DNA of 64,000 nucleotides from Adenophora triphylla var. japonica. Lineage: Eukaryota; Streptophyta; Magnoliopsida; Asterales; Campanulaceae. The number at the start of each line of letters is the position of its first letter. The first letter of the stretch is position 1. The notes beneath the pieces were generated by a model that was given only the letters and a program-made list of their open reading frames with translations, was not told where the DNA came from and searched no databases. This document shows, one piece after another, positions 9,892 through 21,564 of the stretch. Position numbers and translations under genes: made by a program. The DNA is taken from positions 258,001 through 322,000 of the forward strand of contig JAFEMH010001299.1 of assembly GCA_022495995.1 (NCBI GenBank). The letters run 5' to 3'.

Positions 9892-10924
9892 CTAGAAGTA
9901 GTATTTGATGAGGTGAGTAGCATGCCAAGGATGTTTCAACTCGTCACCTCCGGGATGAGCTATCATGTAGGTTCCTTCCTTGACGACTCGAGTGACTACA
10001 TAGGAACCTTCCCAGTTAGGAGATAGCTTGTTCTGCTGGGTCCTTTTACCCGTTGCTTCAATCTTTCTCAACACATAATCTCCAACTTGGAACGACCTTG
10101 CCTTGACCTTCTTGTCGTGGTAGCTCTTAGTTCGCTGCTTGTAGTTGACCATTCGGAGGTAGGCTATTTCTCGCTTCTCGTCGACTAGATCCAGGTCGAT
10201 CAATCTATTGGTATCATTTTGCTCTTGATTGAAGAAAGTCACTCTAGCTGGGAATCGAGCTCGGCGGGTGCCATGGCCTCGACCCGTATGTGAGAGCAAA
10301 GGGGTTTCCCCGTAGGCCCCGAGTGGTTGTACGGACGCCCCGAAGAGCGAAAGGGAGTTCGTCCAACCAATTGTTACGTCGACCTCACGAGTCACTGTCT
10401 TGAGCGAAGATAGAACAAGTTTATTTCTTGCCTCGCCTTGGCCATTTCCTTGAGGATAGGCGACAGAAGATTTCCAATGTTTGATTCCAACTCGCTTCAT
10501 CTACGCTTCGAAGGTGCAGGAGAAGCGTAAACCATTGTCGGACACTATAGCTCGAGGAAAACCAAACCGACACCAAATGAAGTCATGAATAAAGTTGATA
10601 GCATTTTCCTCGTGATGCGAGCTAATGGTTTGGCCTCAACCCATTTAGTGAAGTAATCTATGGCGACGATCACATACTTGCGGTTTCCTCGGGCGGGAGG
10701 GAAGGGTCCAATCGGTCGACGCCCCACATGTCAAATGGCCAAGCTGCGATCACGTGAGTACGCCCCTGTTGTAGGCACACGTGGGGAAGGTTGGCAAACC
10801 TTTGGCATTGATCACATTGCTGAACAAAGTTGTGAGTGTCGGCTCTCATGTGTGGCCAGTAGTACCCCAAAGTGATTAACTTGTCGGCGAGAGTCCGGCC
10901 CCGGGTGTCCACCACAAATCCCAC
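9892..10924 (-). pseudogene. Tat element integrase
   Basis: Three pieces in different frames. The zinc-binding N-terminus (10670-10924) shows GYYWPHMRADTHNFVQQCDQ with the CxxC of an HHCC finger. The catalytic core follows (WPFDMWGVD; then KYVIVAIDYFTKWVEAKPLA at 10545-10727), giving two acidic residues of the DDE triad. The C-terminal part (9892-10500) includes GNGQGEARNK (normally GNGQAE) and the terminal WEGSYVVTRVVKEGTY domain, ending ...HPWHATHLIKYYF. The frameshift near 10530 and a stop make it non-functional. Confidence 0.75.
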
Positions 10925-10999
10925 TATGTACTTCGTGTATCAATAGGGCGACCTGCTTGAGGTGGATGCACTTTAGTAATGGTCGAGTATAAGATCTTA

Positions 11000-11864
11000 C
11001 GAGCAATTCGCCTTCTTAAATGACATACCTTGGAGCTTTCTTTTTGATAGCTCGAGCCTTCTTCTCGTCATCGCGGCTCTCCACTTTCTATGTATGCCTT
11101 CATTTCCTCGATCCAACACTTCTCCACGAGTCCAATTTCTTGAGGGATCATCTATGCATTGAATTTTTACTCTTTCATAGAATTTGGACTTTCGAGGAAG
11201 GAGATAGGTTCATCATGTGGTTCATCCGAAGTGGCTAACTTCGAGAGGAGGTCGGCTAGCTCATTGTCTTCTCGTCCAATTCTTTGAATCGCCCAATTCC
11301 AAATCTTTTATCGGTTCCTTCACCGGGTCGCGGTATTTGATCGAGTGTGGCACTAAGTACCTCGTACTCGCCTCGGCACTGGTTGACTATCATTGTGAAT
11401 CACGGTAGGCCATGATCTTAGTCGCTCCAAAACACTTGGCGTATTCTATAGGCTGCTATCAAAGCTTCATATTCGGCACAGTTGTTGGAAGCATCGAATT
11501 TGAACCTTAATGACTCCTCGTACACGGTTTCGGACTCTCGGTTCAGTAGCACTATCCCAGCTCCGGCTGCTATTCTTGGTCGCTGATCCGTCTGAATAGA
11601 CCTTCCAACAATCGACGGGTAGGCGGTGGCGACACAGGACTCGACTCCTTCCACTTTAGCCATTTCTTTTGGAGATCGGTGCTCGTCGTCTTCCTTGGTG
11701 AACGTAAGCTCGACCAAGAAGTCAGCTAGAGCTTGAGCCTTCAACGCCTTTCGAGGTCGATACTCAATGTCAAATTCAGTAAGGGCAATTGACCAATTGA
11801 GAAGTCGACCTGAACTCTCCGACTTGTGAAGAATTTTTCTAAGGGGGGCATTTGTAAGAACCAC
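11000..11864 (-). pseudogene. Tat element RNase H region (RNase H plus extra RNase H)
   Basis: At 11418-11864 the minus strand reads the end of the ordinary RNase H (SGRLLNWSIALTEFDIEYRP), the linker ALADFLVEL, then a second RNase H-like fold with AGAGIVLL and LRFKFDASNNCAEYEALIAA. Two RNase H modules between RT and integrase mark the Tat clade. The remainder down to 11000 is frame-broken. The second domain seems to lack its usual TDGS motif, replaced by IQTDQRPRI. Confidence 0.65.
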
Positions 11865-12064
11865 AATTGGATGAGCCGAGAAAATAAGCTCGCGGCTTCC
11901 TTGAAGCCACGACTAGGGCATAAGCGACCTTCTCGGCATTGTAGTATCTGCTCTCCACATCGATAGGGCCTTGCTGATGTAGTATGCGGCTTTTGAAACC
12001 CCTCATCTTCTCTAACCAAAACCGGCCGCGGATTTATCTCCCACGGATAAATACACAAACAAAG

Positions 12065-12925
12065 TTTCACCGGTGGTCGGGCTACTCGGGAGAGGTGGAG
12101 TAGCGAGGTAATCCTTCGGTGTTGGAACGACGAATGACATTCGGTCGTCCATTCAAAACTTTTCGTCCCCCTCGATGCTTTGAAGAAGGAGGGGAGAGAC
12201 CTCTCTGCGACTTTGATATGAAACGACCAAGAGCTGCTACCCTTCCGTTAAGTCATTTGCATCTCTTTGACTTTGGTGGGAGCCTTCATGTCGACTAAAG
12301 CCTTGATTTTTCTGGATTAGCTTCTATACCCCGTTGAGATACCATGAACCCGAGGAACTTTCCGGCTGACTACACCAAATACACACTTGCTAGGGTTGAG
12401 TTTCATGTCGTTTGCTCTTAAATTGGCGAACGTTTCCCTTAGGTCGACCACGTGACGTCCGGTCTTTGTTTTGATGACCATATCGTCGACGTAGGCCTCC
12501 ATGTTTCGGCCAATTTGAGAAGCAAAGACTTTGTTCACCATCCTTTGATAAGTTGCCCCTGCATTCTTCAATCCAAATGGCATCATGTTGTAGCAGTAGA
12601 TGCCTCCAGTGCCTTGAAATGCCGTCTTGATTATGTCGTCCTCATGCATCTTAATCCGGTGGTAACTGAATAAGCGTCGAGGAAGCCTGAGGTTGAGTGG
12701 CCGACAATGGAATCGACTAGCTTGTCAATTCTAGGAAGGGGATAACTGTCCTTTGGGCAAGCTAGATTGAGAGTAGTGAAGTCGACACACATTCGCCATT
12801 TGCCATTCGATTTCTTCACCATGACCACGTTGGCCAACCACGTTGTATGAGTGGCCTCTTTGATTATCCCTGCACTCAAAAGTTTTGTACCTCGGCTTTG
12901 ATAGCCTCTTCCTTGTCACGAGCAA
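12065..12925 (-). pseudogene. Tat element reverse transcriptase
   Basis: Split in two frames. The N-terminal half (12631-12879) reads GIIKEATHTTWLANVVMVKK and WRMCVDFTTLNLACPKDSYP. The C-terminal half (12317-12649) holds MMPFGLKNAGATYQRMVNK and the catalytic YVDDMVIK. The YVDD motif is intact, but a frameshift between the halves (near 12640) and more damage before the RNase H stop a single polyprotein from being made. Confidence 0.75.
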
Positions 12926-13304
12926 AACTTCTCAACTTTTGAGGTCTAGGCTTTACGGTCGGGTTGACTTCAAGTCTGTGAACAGCGACCTCTTCCTTGA
13001 TTCCCCTCATGTCTTCTACCCTCCATGCGAAGACGTCATTACTTTCCTTGAGTAGCTCGATGATTTACGCTCGCTCCTCAGGCGATAGGCGCTTCCCAAT
13101 CTGAATTTTTGGTCGGGGTAGGAAAAGTTGGTGATCACGGACTCCTAACTCATCCACGGCTTCTAGCTCTGGTCCATCCCCTGAATTGTAGAGTCTCAAT
13201 GATTATCTCCTTGACCCTTTGTCTCTCCTCGGCCCTCAGGTGTGGAGCTTCTTACTGCTATCATATCATCTAACTTGTCTGCAACCTCGTGGTGGCCCCA
13301 GGAG

Positions 13305-13990
13305 TTATTGTCGAGAGTGGAGGCATAGGTTGCCTATGATGACTTGGTCGACCATAACTACATCTGAATCGACCTCAGTGGTGTTAGAGTGATGTGTCGA
13401 CTCAAGCATGACCTCGTCATTTGAGCGATAGGTCGACTCTTCCACGTCGGTGATTGTTGACAGTCTGGTAGTTTTGGTGACTGATTGAGACAACTTTAAA
13501 TAACCATCTGCAGTCTCGATTTCCAATTCCCTTTTCTTTCTTTCTCTGAGAACATGATCAAGGTAGGCTCGAGCTATGCCTTGTACACACCCTACTCCAA
13601 ATGCAAGCGGGTGTAGGGAACTTGACTCGGCGATGAGGGATCGATGCCACCATTCAAGAGCGACGACTGGGATACCAAGTATAGCGGCATAGTCACTATT
13701 TACATCAATTACTATAAATTGTACCTTTGATACGATCCTGAGGGGGTGTTGGCCTAGGTCGACATCGAGCTCTATCTTGCCTTTTGCATCAACTCGATGA
13801 TTGGTGAAGCCCTCCAACCTACCATCATATCTCTCCAACTGCTCATCATTAAGATCCATTTCTTTAAAAGTTTTGTAGAACAAAATATCCTTGCGAGCCC
13901 CGTGTCGACTAAGAGTACGCTCGTCGTACATCCGTCTATGAGACACTGGGATGACGAGAACTTGCTCTCTATTGCCATGTTAGTAGCCAA
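13305..13990 (-). pseudogene. Tat element protease region
   Basis: Overlapping frames at 13772-13990 and 13305-13946. The first holds LLVDTGLARIF, with the DTG triad of a retropepsin. The second continues with FKEMDLNDEQLERYDGRLEG and VQFIVIDVNSDYAAILGIP, the usual segment after the active site. A frameshift at about 13870 separates them. Confidence 0.6.
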
Positions 13991-14420
13991 TTCGTGGGGG
14001 AAGAAGGCGATTGCTTCATCTCGACTTCTCTTCTTGGAGGCACGTAGGAGCTTTATTGAGTTGGAAGATTTTGTGCTTGATGGCCGTGTTGCTTGCTTGC
14101 TCTGTAATGACCCCCGGGTTCAATCTAGGCCGCCTCGGCCCTTCTTTGTCCACTGTTGGTGTTCGCCTCCACCGGTTGAGGCCTTTTCACGTAAGCGTCG
14201 AGCCTCCACGGTCGACCATTCTTTGTATAATGCGCTTCAAACCCAAACAATCCTCTGTGAGATGACCAATGTCTTTGTGGTAGTCACAATATTTGCTGTT
14301 GTCCCTCCTAAACTTGTTGCCTGGATTCATTGGGACTGGAGGAGCCAGCTCGACGACATTCATAATTTACATTTCGACTCACCGTAAGGAGTGAAAGCCT
14401 CGGGCACTTTCTCTGTTGCC

Positions 14421-15862
14421 CTAGTCTGTTCTTTCCATTTTTATTATTTCCTCCGCTCTTGTTGGAGTCCTTTTTATCATCGGCGACCTCCACCTTGGGG
14501 CTTTTACCATTCTTTTTCTCTTTCCTTTCCTCGGCAGAGCGACATTATACACGCTTCTCAAACAACTCCTGTCGAGTTGTTCTTGTCTGGCTTGTGAGTT
14601 CATAATCCATGTCCGCGAGAAAATACCGTTTCGGAAGCAATTAATGACTTCCCTATCGGTGAGGTCTTCCTCTATCTTATCAACCATTTCCTTAAACTTG
14701 GTGAAGTAGCTCATGGAGCTTTCATTCTTCGCGCACCAAGTTATTCGGATCGGTGACGGTCATCTTCCGAGCTCCTGCGATCGAGAAGCGATCAAAGAAC
14801 TTTGTCTGAAGCATGTCCAAGTATTGATGCTACCCGCGGCCGGACCGTTGAACCAAGTTAAGAAATTTGCCCCGGTGAGTGTGCTTAGGAGGGCTTTGCA
14901 CATATTGTCGTCCTCATTGGCGACAAAACACATGGTGGCCTCCCGGATGTGCTATATGACTCCTTGCGTTGGTCGACCCCGAATACTTCTCCAGAAGTGG
15001 CAACCTGAAAGTAGGAGGAGGTCGACTATCTCTGATTTCTTTGGATAAAGGTCGAAGAGCAAAGTCAATTCGTTCGACCTTTCCAGTCTCCTTTTTCTTC
15101 TCCTCCTCCCATTGTTCGAACTTCTTTTTCATCAATAGCCATTCCCTAGCATCGGGTCTTTCATCTCCTGGAGGGGCGCGACATTTGACTTCGGCCTTCA
15201 CTTCTAGGGAGTCACCTGCCTACTCCTTCATCCCTGTGGGGTGGTCCTCTCTCGATCTTCGGAGATCTATGCACATTACTTCTTTGAGGCGACTGCGCCT
15301 CTCAGCACCAGATGGCGACCTGCGCCTGTTATCTCCATGTGGCGACCTGCGCCTTTCCCCTCCTACAGGCGACCTGCGCCCATTCCTGTCTCTATGAGAT
15401 CCTGACCTCTGCGTCCTAGCCGGCGAAACCTGTCTGTTTCTATTGGCTGTTAATTGAGTCCTCAAATCAGATTGAGCCTCCTGCTCCCTGTTTCTGTTGA
15501 GGCTAGCCCTTAAATCGTTACTGGGCACATGAACAATAGTGGGAGCTCGACGAACTATCCTGTCCTCACCATTTTGTCCCACACCTTCATTTGGCCTAGC
15601 ACTCCTGTTTCCATTAGAGACCTGAGTACGTGCCACTCTTTCGGAAGCGCCTTGCGTCGGCACATTGCCTCTTCCGCCGGCTATCAAGTCGGCGAACACG
15701 AGCTCGCTCCAACATCATCTCCTTCTTGCTCATGGGGTTGGTGTAGGGGCACACCTGTTTCCCACATTCACCTGAGCAGCTGGACGCTTTGGAGGAGGTG
15801 GAACTCCTTGCCCATCCATATGCCTTTTCCCTACTCCTTGTGTCGAGCAATCCCACCGCCAT
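14421..15862 (-). pseudogene. Tat element gag
   Basis: Pieces in several frames. 15220-15699 is Arg/Ser-rich with a tandem RRSPxG-type peptide repeat, matching the GGCGACCTGCGCC DNA repeat at about 15315-15380. 14914-15201 has a basic coiled segment (KKKFEQWEEEKKKETGK) then RDSRPPPTFRLPLLEKYSG, the start of the retrotransposon gag domain. 14421-14714 has YFTKFKEMVDKIEEDLTDRE, the end of that domain. Typical Tat gag layout, broken by frameshifts. Confidence 0.6.
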
Positions 15863-16060
15863 CAGCGGCGGCTGGTAGAGCGTGTGGCCCTACCATGGGG
15901 ACGATTCGGTGGGGGAGGAGGCAAGTTAAGGTTCTCAGCGTTTGCGTTCATGTTGTTGTTGTTCACTTCTTCATGCCCAAGTGAAGCCTCGAATACGTGT
16001 CCTTCTCAAGTCACCATTGTTGCGGAGTTGATAGAGTTTTCGAGGTCAAGTTTAAAGCAC

Positions 16061-16078
16061 GATTCCGTGATGGAACCA
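16061..16078 (-). other. Candidate primer-binding site of the Tat element
   Basis: Two bases inside the 5' LTR the minus strand reads TGGTTCCATCACGGAATC. It starts with the TGG expected of a tRNA 3' CCA partner, and the first seven bases fit a tRNA-Glu-type acceptor end. The rest does not match cleanly, so the primer tRNA is not certain. Confidence 0.35.
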
Positions 16079-16080
16079 AA

Positions 16081-16733
16081 CGATCTTTGCGGGAATTGTG
16101 CTTATCAATCTTCCTCCACGTGGCGGGGTGATCACCTGGCTCCTTGACTGAAATCGAACCCACGACTAGCCGGATGTGTCTCCGGCGAAGACGCTCGGGC
16201 GTGAGTAAGATCACGGTTGTATAAAGCTCAAAATGTATTGAATATGGAATTCGAGATAACAAAATGGCGGTTACCTTTCACCGTTTGGTAGTGATGAAGT
16301 ATTTATAGATAAGAGTGGTGTATTTTTGGGAGGCGACATGTGCTCAGAGATTGTAGCGGCGGTTACTTGATTGTGGGAACGTGTCTATAACGGCCCACTG
16401 ATTTGTAGGGATGTGGTTATGAGAATTGTTCAACCAAATACGCCCAAGTGTCGGGTCGTCACTTGTTGATTTAGGTCGAGGTCGCCACTCGTGGAATGGT
16501 CGACCATTTGTTGGGTAGAGCATGGTTCGTACCCGAATTGTGATTTGGATCATGAGGTCGGACTAAGTTAGGTCGGGACTGGTAGGTCGGACCGTGAGCT
16601 TAGTCGGCGATACAAGATGGGCTTTGGGCCTTGTTACGATTGGGTCGGCCTCATTGAGAATGTGATGGCCTAAGTGCTTGTGATTGAGGCTTTACTGCTA
16701 AATTTCATCTTGCATTTCTTTTGAGTATGTTCA
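16081..16733 (-). repeat. 5' LTR of the Tat element
   Basis: Homologous along its length to 4484-5141; it ends TATGTTCA next to the TATAC duplication. Its inner end (CGATCTTTGCGGG) is altered relative to TGATGCTGCAGG of the other copy. Confidence 0.85.
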
Positions 16734-16738
16734 TATAC

Positions 16739-17540
16739 TAAAAGTCTATTTTTTTTTTATCTCAAATATGATTGAATAAAATTTATTTTTAAACACAATG
16801 TTTAATATTTCATCGAAAATGGTTCAAAATCTCACTTACAAACACAAATAAAGAAATAAAATTTAGAAAAATGTTAATTATATTTTATTTATCTTTTAGA
16901 TTAACTTTTTATTTAGGATTTGGGTCGGATCAGATCGGGTTTCGATCGAGACGATATGATTCGAGTCGGTTTCGATCGGATCAACAGCATGATCCGAACC
17001 CAATCAAATTTTAAGAATTGCAAACCAAATCTTAATTTTTCAATTCAAATCGAATTCGATTAAATTGTCATCTTTACTCGTCTTAACTCATGCAACTTAA
17101 TAGATTGCTAAATGACAAAAATAGTCATAACGGTTATATTAATTGCACTTGAATAGATTGTCAATTTTTTTTCTTGCTTGATAACAATTTGAAAATATAA
17201 ATTAAATCTAAAACATAACTTCAAAACATAACACATCGAACTCAATTGAATCTACGTTGTTCTTTCCTTTTAATCACAATGCTACACTAGTGAATCTAGA
17301 TATTTATATTCTTATAGGGTTGATTTCATTTTTTATTGCAACGATTGGCAGATCAGAAATGAAACCCTGATCTTCTATTAAAATAAAAATTTACAATTTT
17401 TTTTTATAGCAGAAACTAAAATTAATTTTTTTATTTTTTTTTTTTGAAAGAGAAGCATAATTTCAATAAGCAAAATAATTATATCCAAGAATTAATCACA
17501 ACAAACTCTTAATAGACTATTTACCACTTACCACAACAAC
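16739..17540. other. Intergenic; includes the right part of the repeat split by the Tat element
   Basis: AT-rich, no reading frame of note. 16920-17076 has the GGGTCGGATCAGATCGGG-type sequence that pairs with 4357-4483. The rest shows nothing recognisable apart from A and T runs. Confidence 0.4.
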
Positions 17541-17572
17541 AAAAAACATGAAAAAAAAAAAAAAAAAAAAAA

Positions 17573-17998
17573 CCTAAAGGGCTTTGGCCCAGTGGTATCT
17601 AGGTGACTTTTGGGGAGGTCACCAGTTCGATTCCCCTCAAGAGAAATTTCTGTGGTTTAATTCCTATCTTGGGTTTCAGGGTCCTTAGGAGCTCCCCGGG
17701 GCACATCCGTGTAATTAAGGAAGCAGCATTGTTGGGCTTGTACCCTCAGCGTGGAGAGTTCAAATCTTGACAGTTTCTTGATGTTGTGGAGCAGCCGATT
17801 CATTGGTGTTGTGGAGCAACCTTGTAGCTGCCTTGTAGGAGGGCTCCCTTGGAGCTCTGGAGTATAAGGGGTGCTGCCACCCTGGCTGCATAGGGCACAT
17901 CCCGCGATTTACCTCCGCCAGCATATTGTGGGGCCGGTACCTGATGGTCCAGGATTAGTTCAACAAAGCTGGGAACCTGGGTATAAAAAAAAAAAAAA
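17573..17998 (+). mobile_element. tRNA-derived SINE, possibly dimeric
   Basis: A near-consensus Pol III A box TGGCCCAGTGG (17585-17595) and B box AGTTCGATTCC (17624-17634) are followed by a long body and an A-rich tail after GGGTAT. A second B-box-like AGTTCAAATCT lies at 17757-17767, suggesting two tRNA-like heads. Target duplications are not clear because both flanks are A-rich. Non-coding. Confidence 0.65.
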
Positions 17999-18046
17999 TA
18001 CAAACAAACAAACATTTTTTTAACCAATATCTATCAATAGTATATA

Positions 18047-18285
18047 CTCCCTCCGTCTCAATAATAACTTTATCATTTTGGATATTGGATAGGCACGCAA
18101 ATAAAAAAAAAGTAAGTGGAAAAAATGTTGTGAGTATAAAAGTAAAATAGAAGAGAGAATGAGTGGAGAGAATAGTAAATTTGAAAAGTGTTGTGAGTAT
18201 AAAAGTGAAATAGGAGAAAGAATTAATGGGTAAAATAGTAAATTTCTTTTATCATTTTAGAAAAAGTAAAGCTTCTAACAGAACG
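18047..18285. mobile_element. Degenerate Stowaway MITE
   Basis: Left end CTCCCTCCGTCTC after TA. The interior repeats the GAGAGAATGAGTGGAGAGAATAG module seen in the other copies. The right end has decayed (CTAACAGAACGTC) and cannot be placed exactly. Confidence 0.6.
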
Positions 18286-18469
18286 TCTTTTTAGATAATT
18301 GATGAAGATTTCAGTGGAGGTATGAATATGAACCCGCGTTGGACCTCATCTTTCTCCTATTGACATATCTACCCTCCAAACCTTGAAACTATCAACCAAA
18401 CATTACACTGTAATTTCCACAAAAGTACGGGGGACAAACCGGTAATAGATTTCACTGAATAAATTGACA

Positions 18470-18667
18470 AGACCTACCCCCTGTGTTTTTAAACTCCCAA
18501 TGCTTCTTTCGCCTCTCGGACAATTTCCTCTCTCTCTCTCTCTCAAACATCGTCACTTTCTCTCTCCAGAAACCGCCATTGGAGAAGCTCAGTAGAAAAG
18601 AGAACAACTTCGTCATCTCAATCGGATGCCGGTTACTGTTTGACGCAAACGACGTTTCCTTGTTAGG
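18470..18667 (+). promoter_or_regulatory. Putative 5' leader exon of the GIL1-like gene
   Basis: A pyrimidine-rich stretch with (TC)n, typical of plant leaders, is followed by AGAAACCGCCATTGGAG... and a good splice donor TTAG|GTAAGC near 18667. The coding exon about 4 kb downstream begins directly after TTTTTTTTCCAG, a good acceptor, so a leader intron is plausible. A second small leader exon could lie at about 19171-19250 (TTGCAG|GGG ... GACG|GTAATC). No transcript evidence is available; the link is inference. Confidence 0.35.
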
Positions 18668-19008
18668 TAAGCCGGAAGTGGAGTTGGTCAAGAACAATTC
18701 TCTGGAACCTTCCTTGTACTGCATCTTATTCATCATTTTATTTATTTTTAATACTGTTTTTAAATTCCATGCCTGAATGATTTTGGTTCTCTAACCACTA
18801 TTTTAATCAGAAAAATACCTGTGTCACAACATTAATAAATTAAATAAGCGATTTATTTTAATTTTGATTTCGTAATCAATCAATTGATTAGTGCTTTTCT
18901 AGCTATCAGGGGTTTATAAGCTCTCGTTTCATTTCATACCTTCTTCGCCTCTTTTCGATTTTTGAATAAAGGTGCTGCGAACACGGCGCAAGACTCTTAT
19001 TTTCTTAA
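18668..19008. other. Upstream region / possible leader intron, nothing recognised
   Basis: AT-rich, no credible ORF. If the leader exon at 18470 is real, this is the beginning of its intron. Confidence 0.3.
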
Positions 19009-19090
19009 TCCCTCCGTTCCAAAATGAATATCTATCAAGAGCAAATTTGATTATTTTTTTGGACATTCATTTTGGGACGAAGGGAGGGAG
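19009..19090. mobile_element. Very short Stowaway-like MITE
   Basis: CCCTCCGTTCCAAAATGAA at the left and TTCATTTTGGGACGAAGGGAGGGAG at the right form an inverted pair about 82 bp overall, flanked by TA-type ends. A minimal deletion derivative of a Stowaway-like family. Confidence 0.6.
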
Positions 19091-21453
19091 TATTTTGCTT
19101 TATTTTGTGAAGCGATTTTGTTTGATTTTGAAGCTTATTATTATTATTAATCCTTCGTTGGGGTTGCAGGGGTCGCCATTAGAGGAAGGTGTGGTCTGTG
19201 TATGGTGGTGGTTTTTCCTTGAGATTTACGCTGCTGCGATGGTGACGGTAATCTGAGCGAGATTTTACCAATTTCTCGAAGTAACGGTAATTTCTCGTAG
19301 TCTTTACTCTTGTTATCGTTGACTGTCGATGGTCTATTTTAATTTTGTCTGCACCGTCATGTAGTGAATCATTGTAAATCATGGACATTTGGGTGTTCTT
19401 GGGGGGTCGGGGGTCGGTTGTGTTTTCTTGTGCGGACGACCCCAGGGTTAGGTTCACCACATGCGTGAGAGATCTCCTGGCCTTGCATTGGCACGTGAAT
19501 GAGTTTTGTCACGTGGTGGTCACGTGATCGTGGGAGGGGGGTCCACGATAACCTGGTTTTATTCTCTGTTTTTTTTTTTTTTTGTAACCGTTGGATTTTA
19601 GCGTGATGTTATTAGGCTCTAGGTACGTAAATATGGGGAGTCATAATTCATTCACCTAAAATCAGGGTAACGATTGTTGTAGCGTAATAAAGTGGGACCC
19701 ATGAACTTTTTTTGTTCTTTCTGTTTGCATGATTTTTGTTTTTCAATTATTTTGGTCTTATTTCTTTTTTGGTGGAATGGTACAACTTTAATTTAAATGA
19801 ATAAAAAAGAAGAACTTTAATTTGATTCTCCACTAGGGGAAAAAATCTATTGTGGGGTTAAAAACTTGGTTACACAACGTATTCAACTGGGATTCACCTG
19901 GCCTACATTGTCGGTTTTTACTCGTATCTCGGACAGAAAAATGTGTATCGAAGAGCTGTTCGCAACTAGTAATTTTTTAATGATGTGTTTTTATGTCAAA
20001 TCCTTCGCTAAATAGTGAGACCTACAGTCGAACCCGTTGTTTCAAACTATATCAATTCACCGTACGTACAATATTCTGTATCTGGTGCATTTTGGATTTT
20101 TGAATAATCGTGAAATGTGTGTCCGCGTCACATTAGTAAAGCTGATGTGCTAAATTTGATATCTAGTTACAAGTTGTTGGGTCGTAGATGTGGCAGTTTC
20201 GCTACATTGGTTATGCTAACATGTTGGCATCCAGTGGCGTAGTATTTTTATTAATTTTGACCCCTTCATTCGAGGTAAAATTTGCACAGCAATATCATTT
20301 TGACCCCTTTTGGACCATATTTCTATATAAACATTATAATTTTTATTTTCTAAGCAATCTTGACCTTGATGTGTATGTGGAGCTTAGTAGTTTCAATTTG
20401 GCACTTGTAATTGGTTTTGTGCATGATCATCTGATTCTAAATTTATCACCTAAGAACTTTTCTTGGCTTTTGATCGAATTAGAGATTCTATTTTCCACAC
20501 GTGGAGCACAAGAAAGTAAGCAGTAGCAGGGATATGTGACCGCCATTTGGTTTGAGCATATTTTTTGGGAGTATTCATTTTATAGTATTATTATTTTCAG
20601 GTAACTCAAATTTCTTGTCAAAATAAAATGAGACTCAAAATATCATGGTACCTGTAATATGTACACCACAACCTTTTATAGGACTTCTAATAAGGATGTT
20701 TGAAATGGAAAAGGGACCCGTAGATGGAGTAAAAGTTGCTCCATTTGTCTTGTAAAAGTTCCAACTCTTTGTTTTGATTTCTTCCCTAATAAAGAGTCCC
20801 ATTTTCAAATTAAAGTTATCAATTGTCACTGTTTTCCTTATCTTTTTTTTTTCTTTTTCTTTTTGCAAGAATATGCTGTTCTTATGTTCAAATAAAGAAA
20901 AAGAGTAGAAATGTAGTCTGCTATTACTTCAAGATATTTATGGAAGTGAAACTGTTTTTTTTCTAAGCCTTTTTGAGCTTTCATCAAGTCTGTAGTGGAG
21001 TGAGATGGGGAGCAGCAGTTAAGGCTTTACTTAGCATGTTTAAAATTGTTTCTGCTTTAGTAAAAAATGAGACACGGTAAAAACATTTATGCTTTAATCA
21101 AAATTTTATTCAATTCTTTCTATTTCTATATCATAACATTTACATGTTTTATGATCTTCTGTAATATTCCAAAATTTTAATCTCAAAGTGGCAGGTATTT
21201 GTTATCCGCCGATTGTCCAAATTTTAAGGGGGTTATGAATCATGGTGTTATCATAACTTAGCATTTCTGTTAATTGGCTCCGAACGATCTTATCAAATTA
21301 TTCATGACTTTTTATTGGTCCAATCCTTTATGACTAACGGTAGGAAATGAATTTGCTTTGAATGGTTGCACTTTTAAGAGTCGTTTCGAATGAAAGGGGG
21401 GGTAGGGTTGTCCCCAAGTGGATCCTCAAATCAGAGTTCCTGATACGCCCTAC
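19091..21453. other. Upstream region of the GIL1-like gene
   Basis: No coding region recognised. It contains the G-box cluster, T-rich runs (for example 19569-19583) and no TE ends that could be placed. Frames here, such as 20188-20526, lack domains and have no supporting context. Confidence 0.35.
19492..19526. promoter_or_regulatory. Cluster of three G-boxes
   Basis: CACGTG occurs at 19492-19497, 19510-19515 and 19521-19526. Further single copies lie at 20498-20503 and 22128-22133, all upstream of the GIL1-like coding exon. G-boxes bind bHLH (including PIF) and bZIP factors in plants. Given a gene family tied to light control of gravitropism, light-responsive regulation is a reasonable inference but is not shown here. 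Confidence 0.45.
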
Positions 21454-21543
21454 AAGTCTACGAAGTGTAGGGAATGTGAGCCATGTTATGTTATTATCAA
21501 GTCTATGAAGTGTAGGGAGTGTGGGCCATGTTATGTTATTATC
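21454..21543. repeat. 45-bp tandem duplication
   Basis: AAGTCTACGAAGTGTAGGGA and the following bases to TTATTATC are repeated once at an exact 45-base offset (starts 21454 and 21499) with four or so substitutions. Confidence 0.75.
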
Positions 21544-21564
21544 GTATCCCATGACTACCATATA

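Larger units (their letters stand above)
4484..16733 (-). mobile_element. Tat-clade Ty3/Gypsy LTR retrotransposon, full length, decayed
   Basis: Two LTRs of about 650 bp bound it and a perfect TATAC duplication flanks it (4479-4483, 16734-16738). On the minus strand the order is 5' LTR, gag, protease, reverse transcriptase, RNase H, a second RNase H, integrase, 95-bp tandem repeats, an extra gene on the opposite strand, polypurine tract, 3' LTR. The second RNase H and the extra antisense gene are traits of the Tat clade (Retand/Ogre relatives). Every polyprotein domain is broken by stops or frameshifts, so it is not autonomous now. The LTRs differ at many sites, including several 1-4 base indels, so the insertion is older than the Copia and chromovirus in the right half. 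Confidence 0.88.

Noticed and set aside
10660..10875. Plus-strand ORFs over the Tat gag-pol region (for example 10660-10875, 13797-14387, 15529-15984)
   Set aside because: Shadows of the minus-strand polyprotein; they carry no motif, unlike the genuine plus-strand extra gene at 5631-6749.
17585..17634. Possible tRNA gene (good A and B boxes)
   Set aside because: No cloverleaf or acceptor pairing; the boxes belong to a SINE head with a poly(A) tail.
20188..20526. 112-codon ORF upstream of the GIL1-like gene
   Set aside because: No recognisable domain, composition like surrounding AT-rich DNA, no conserved context.
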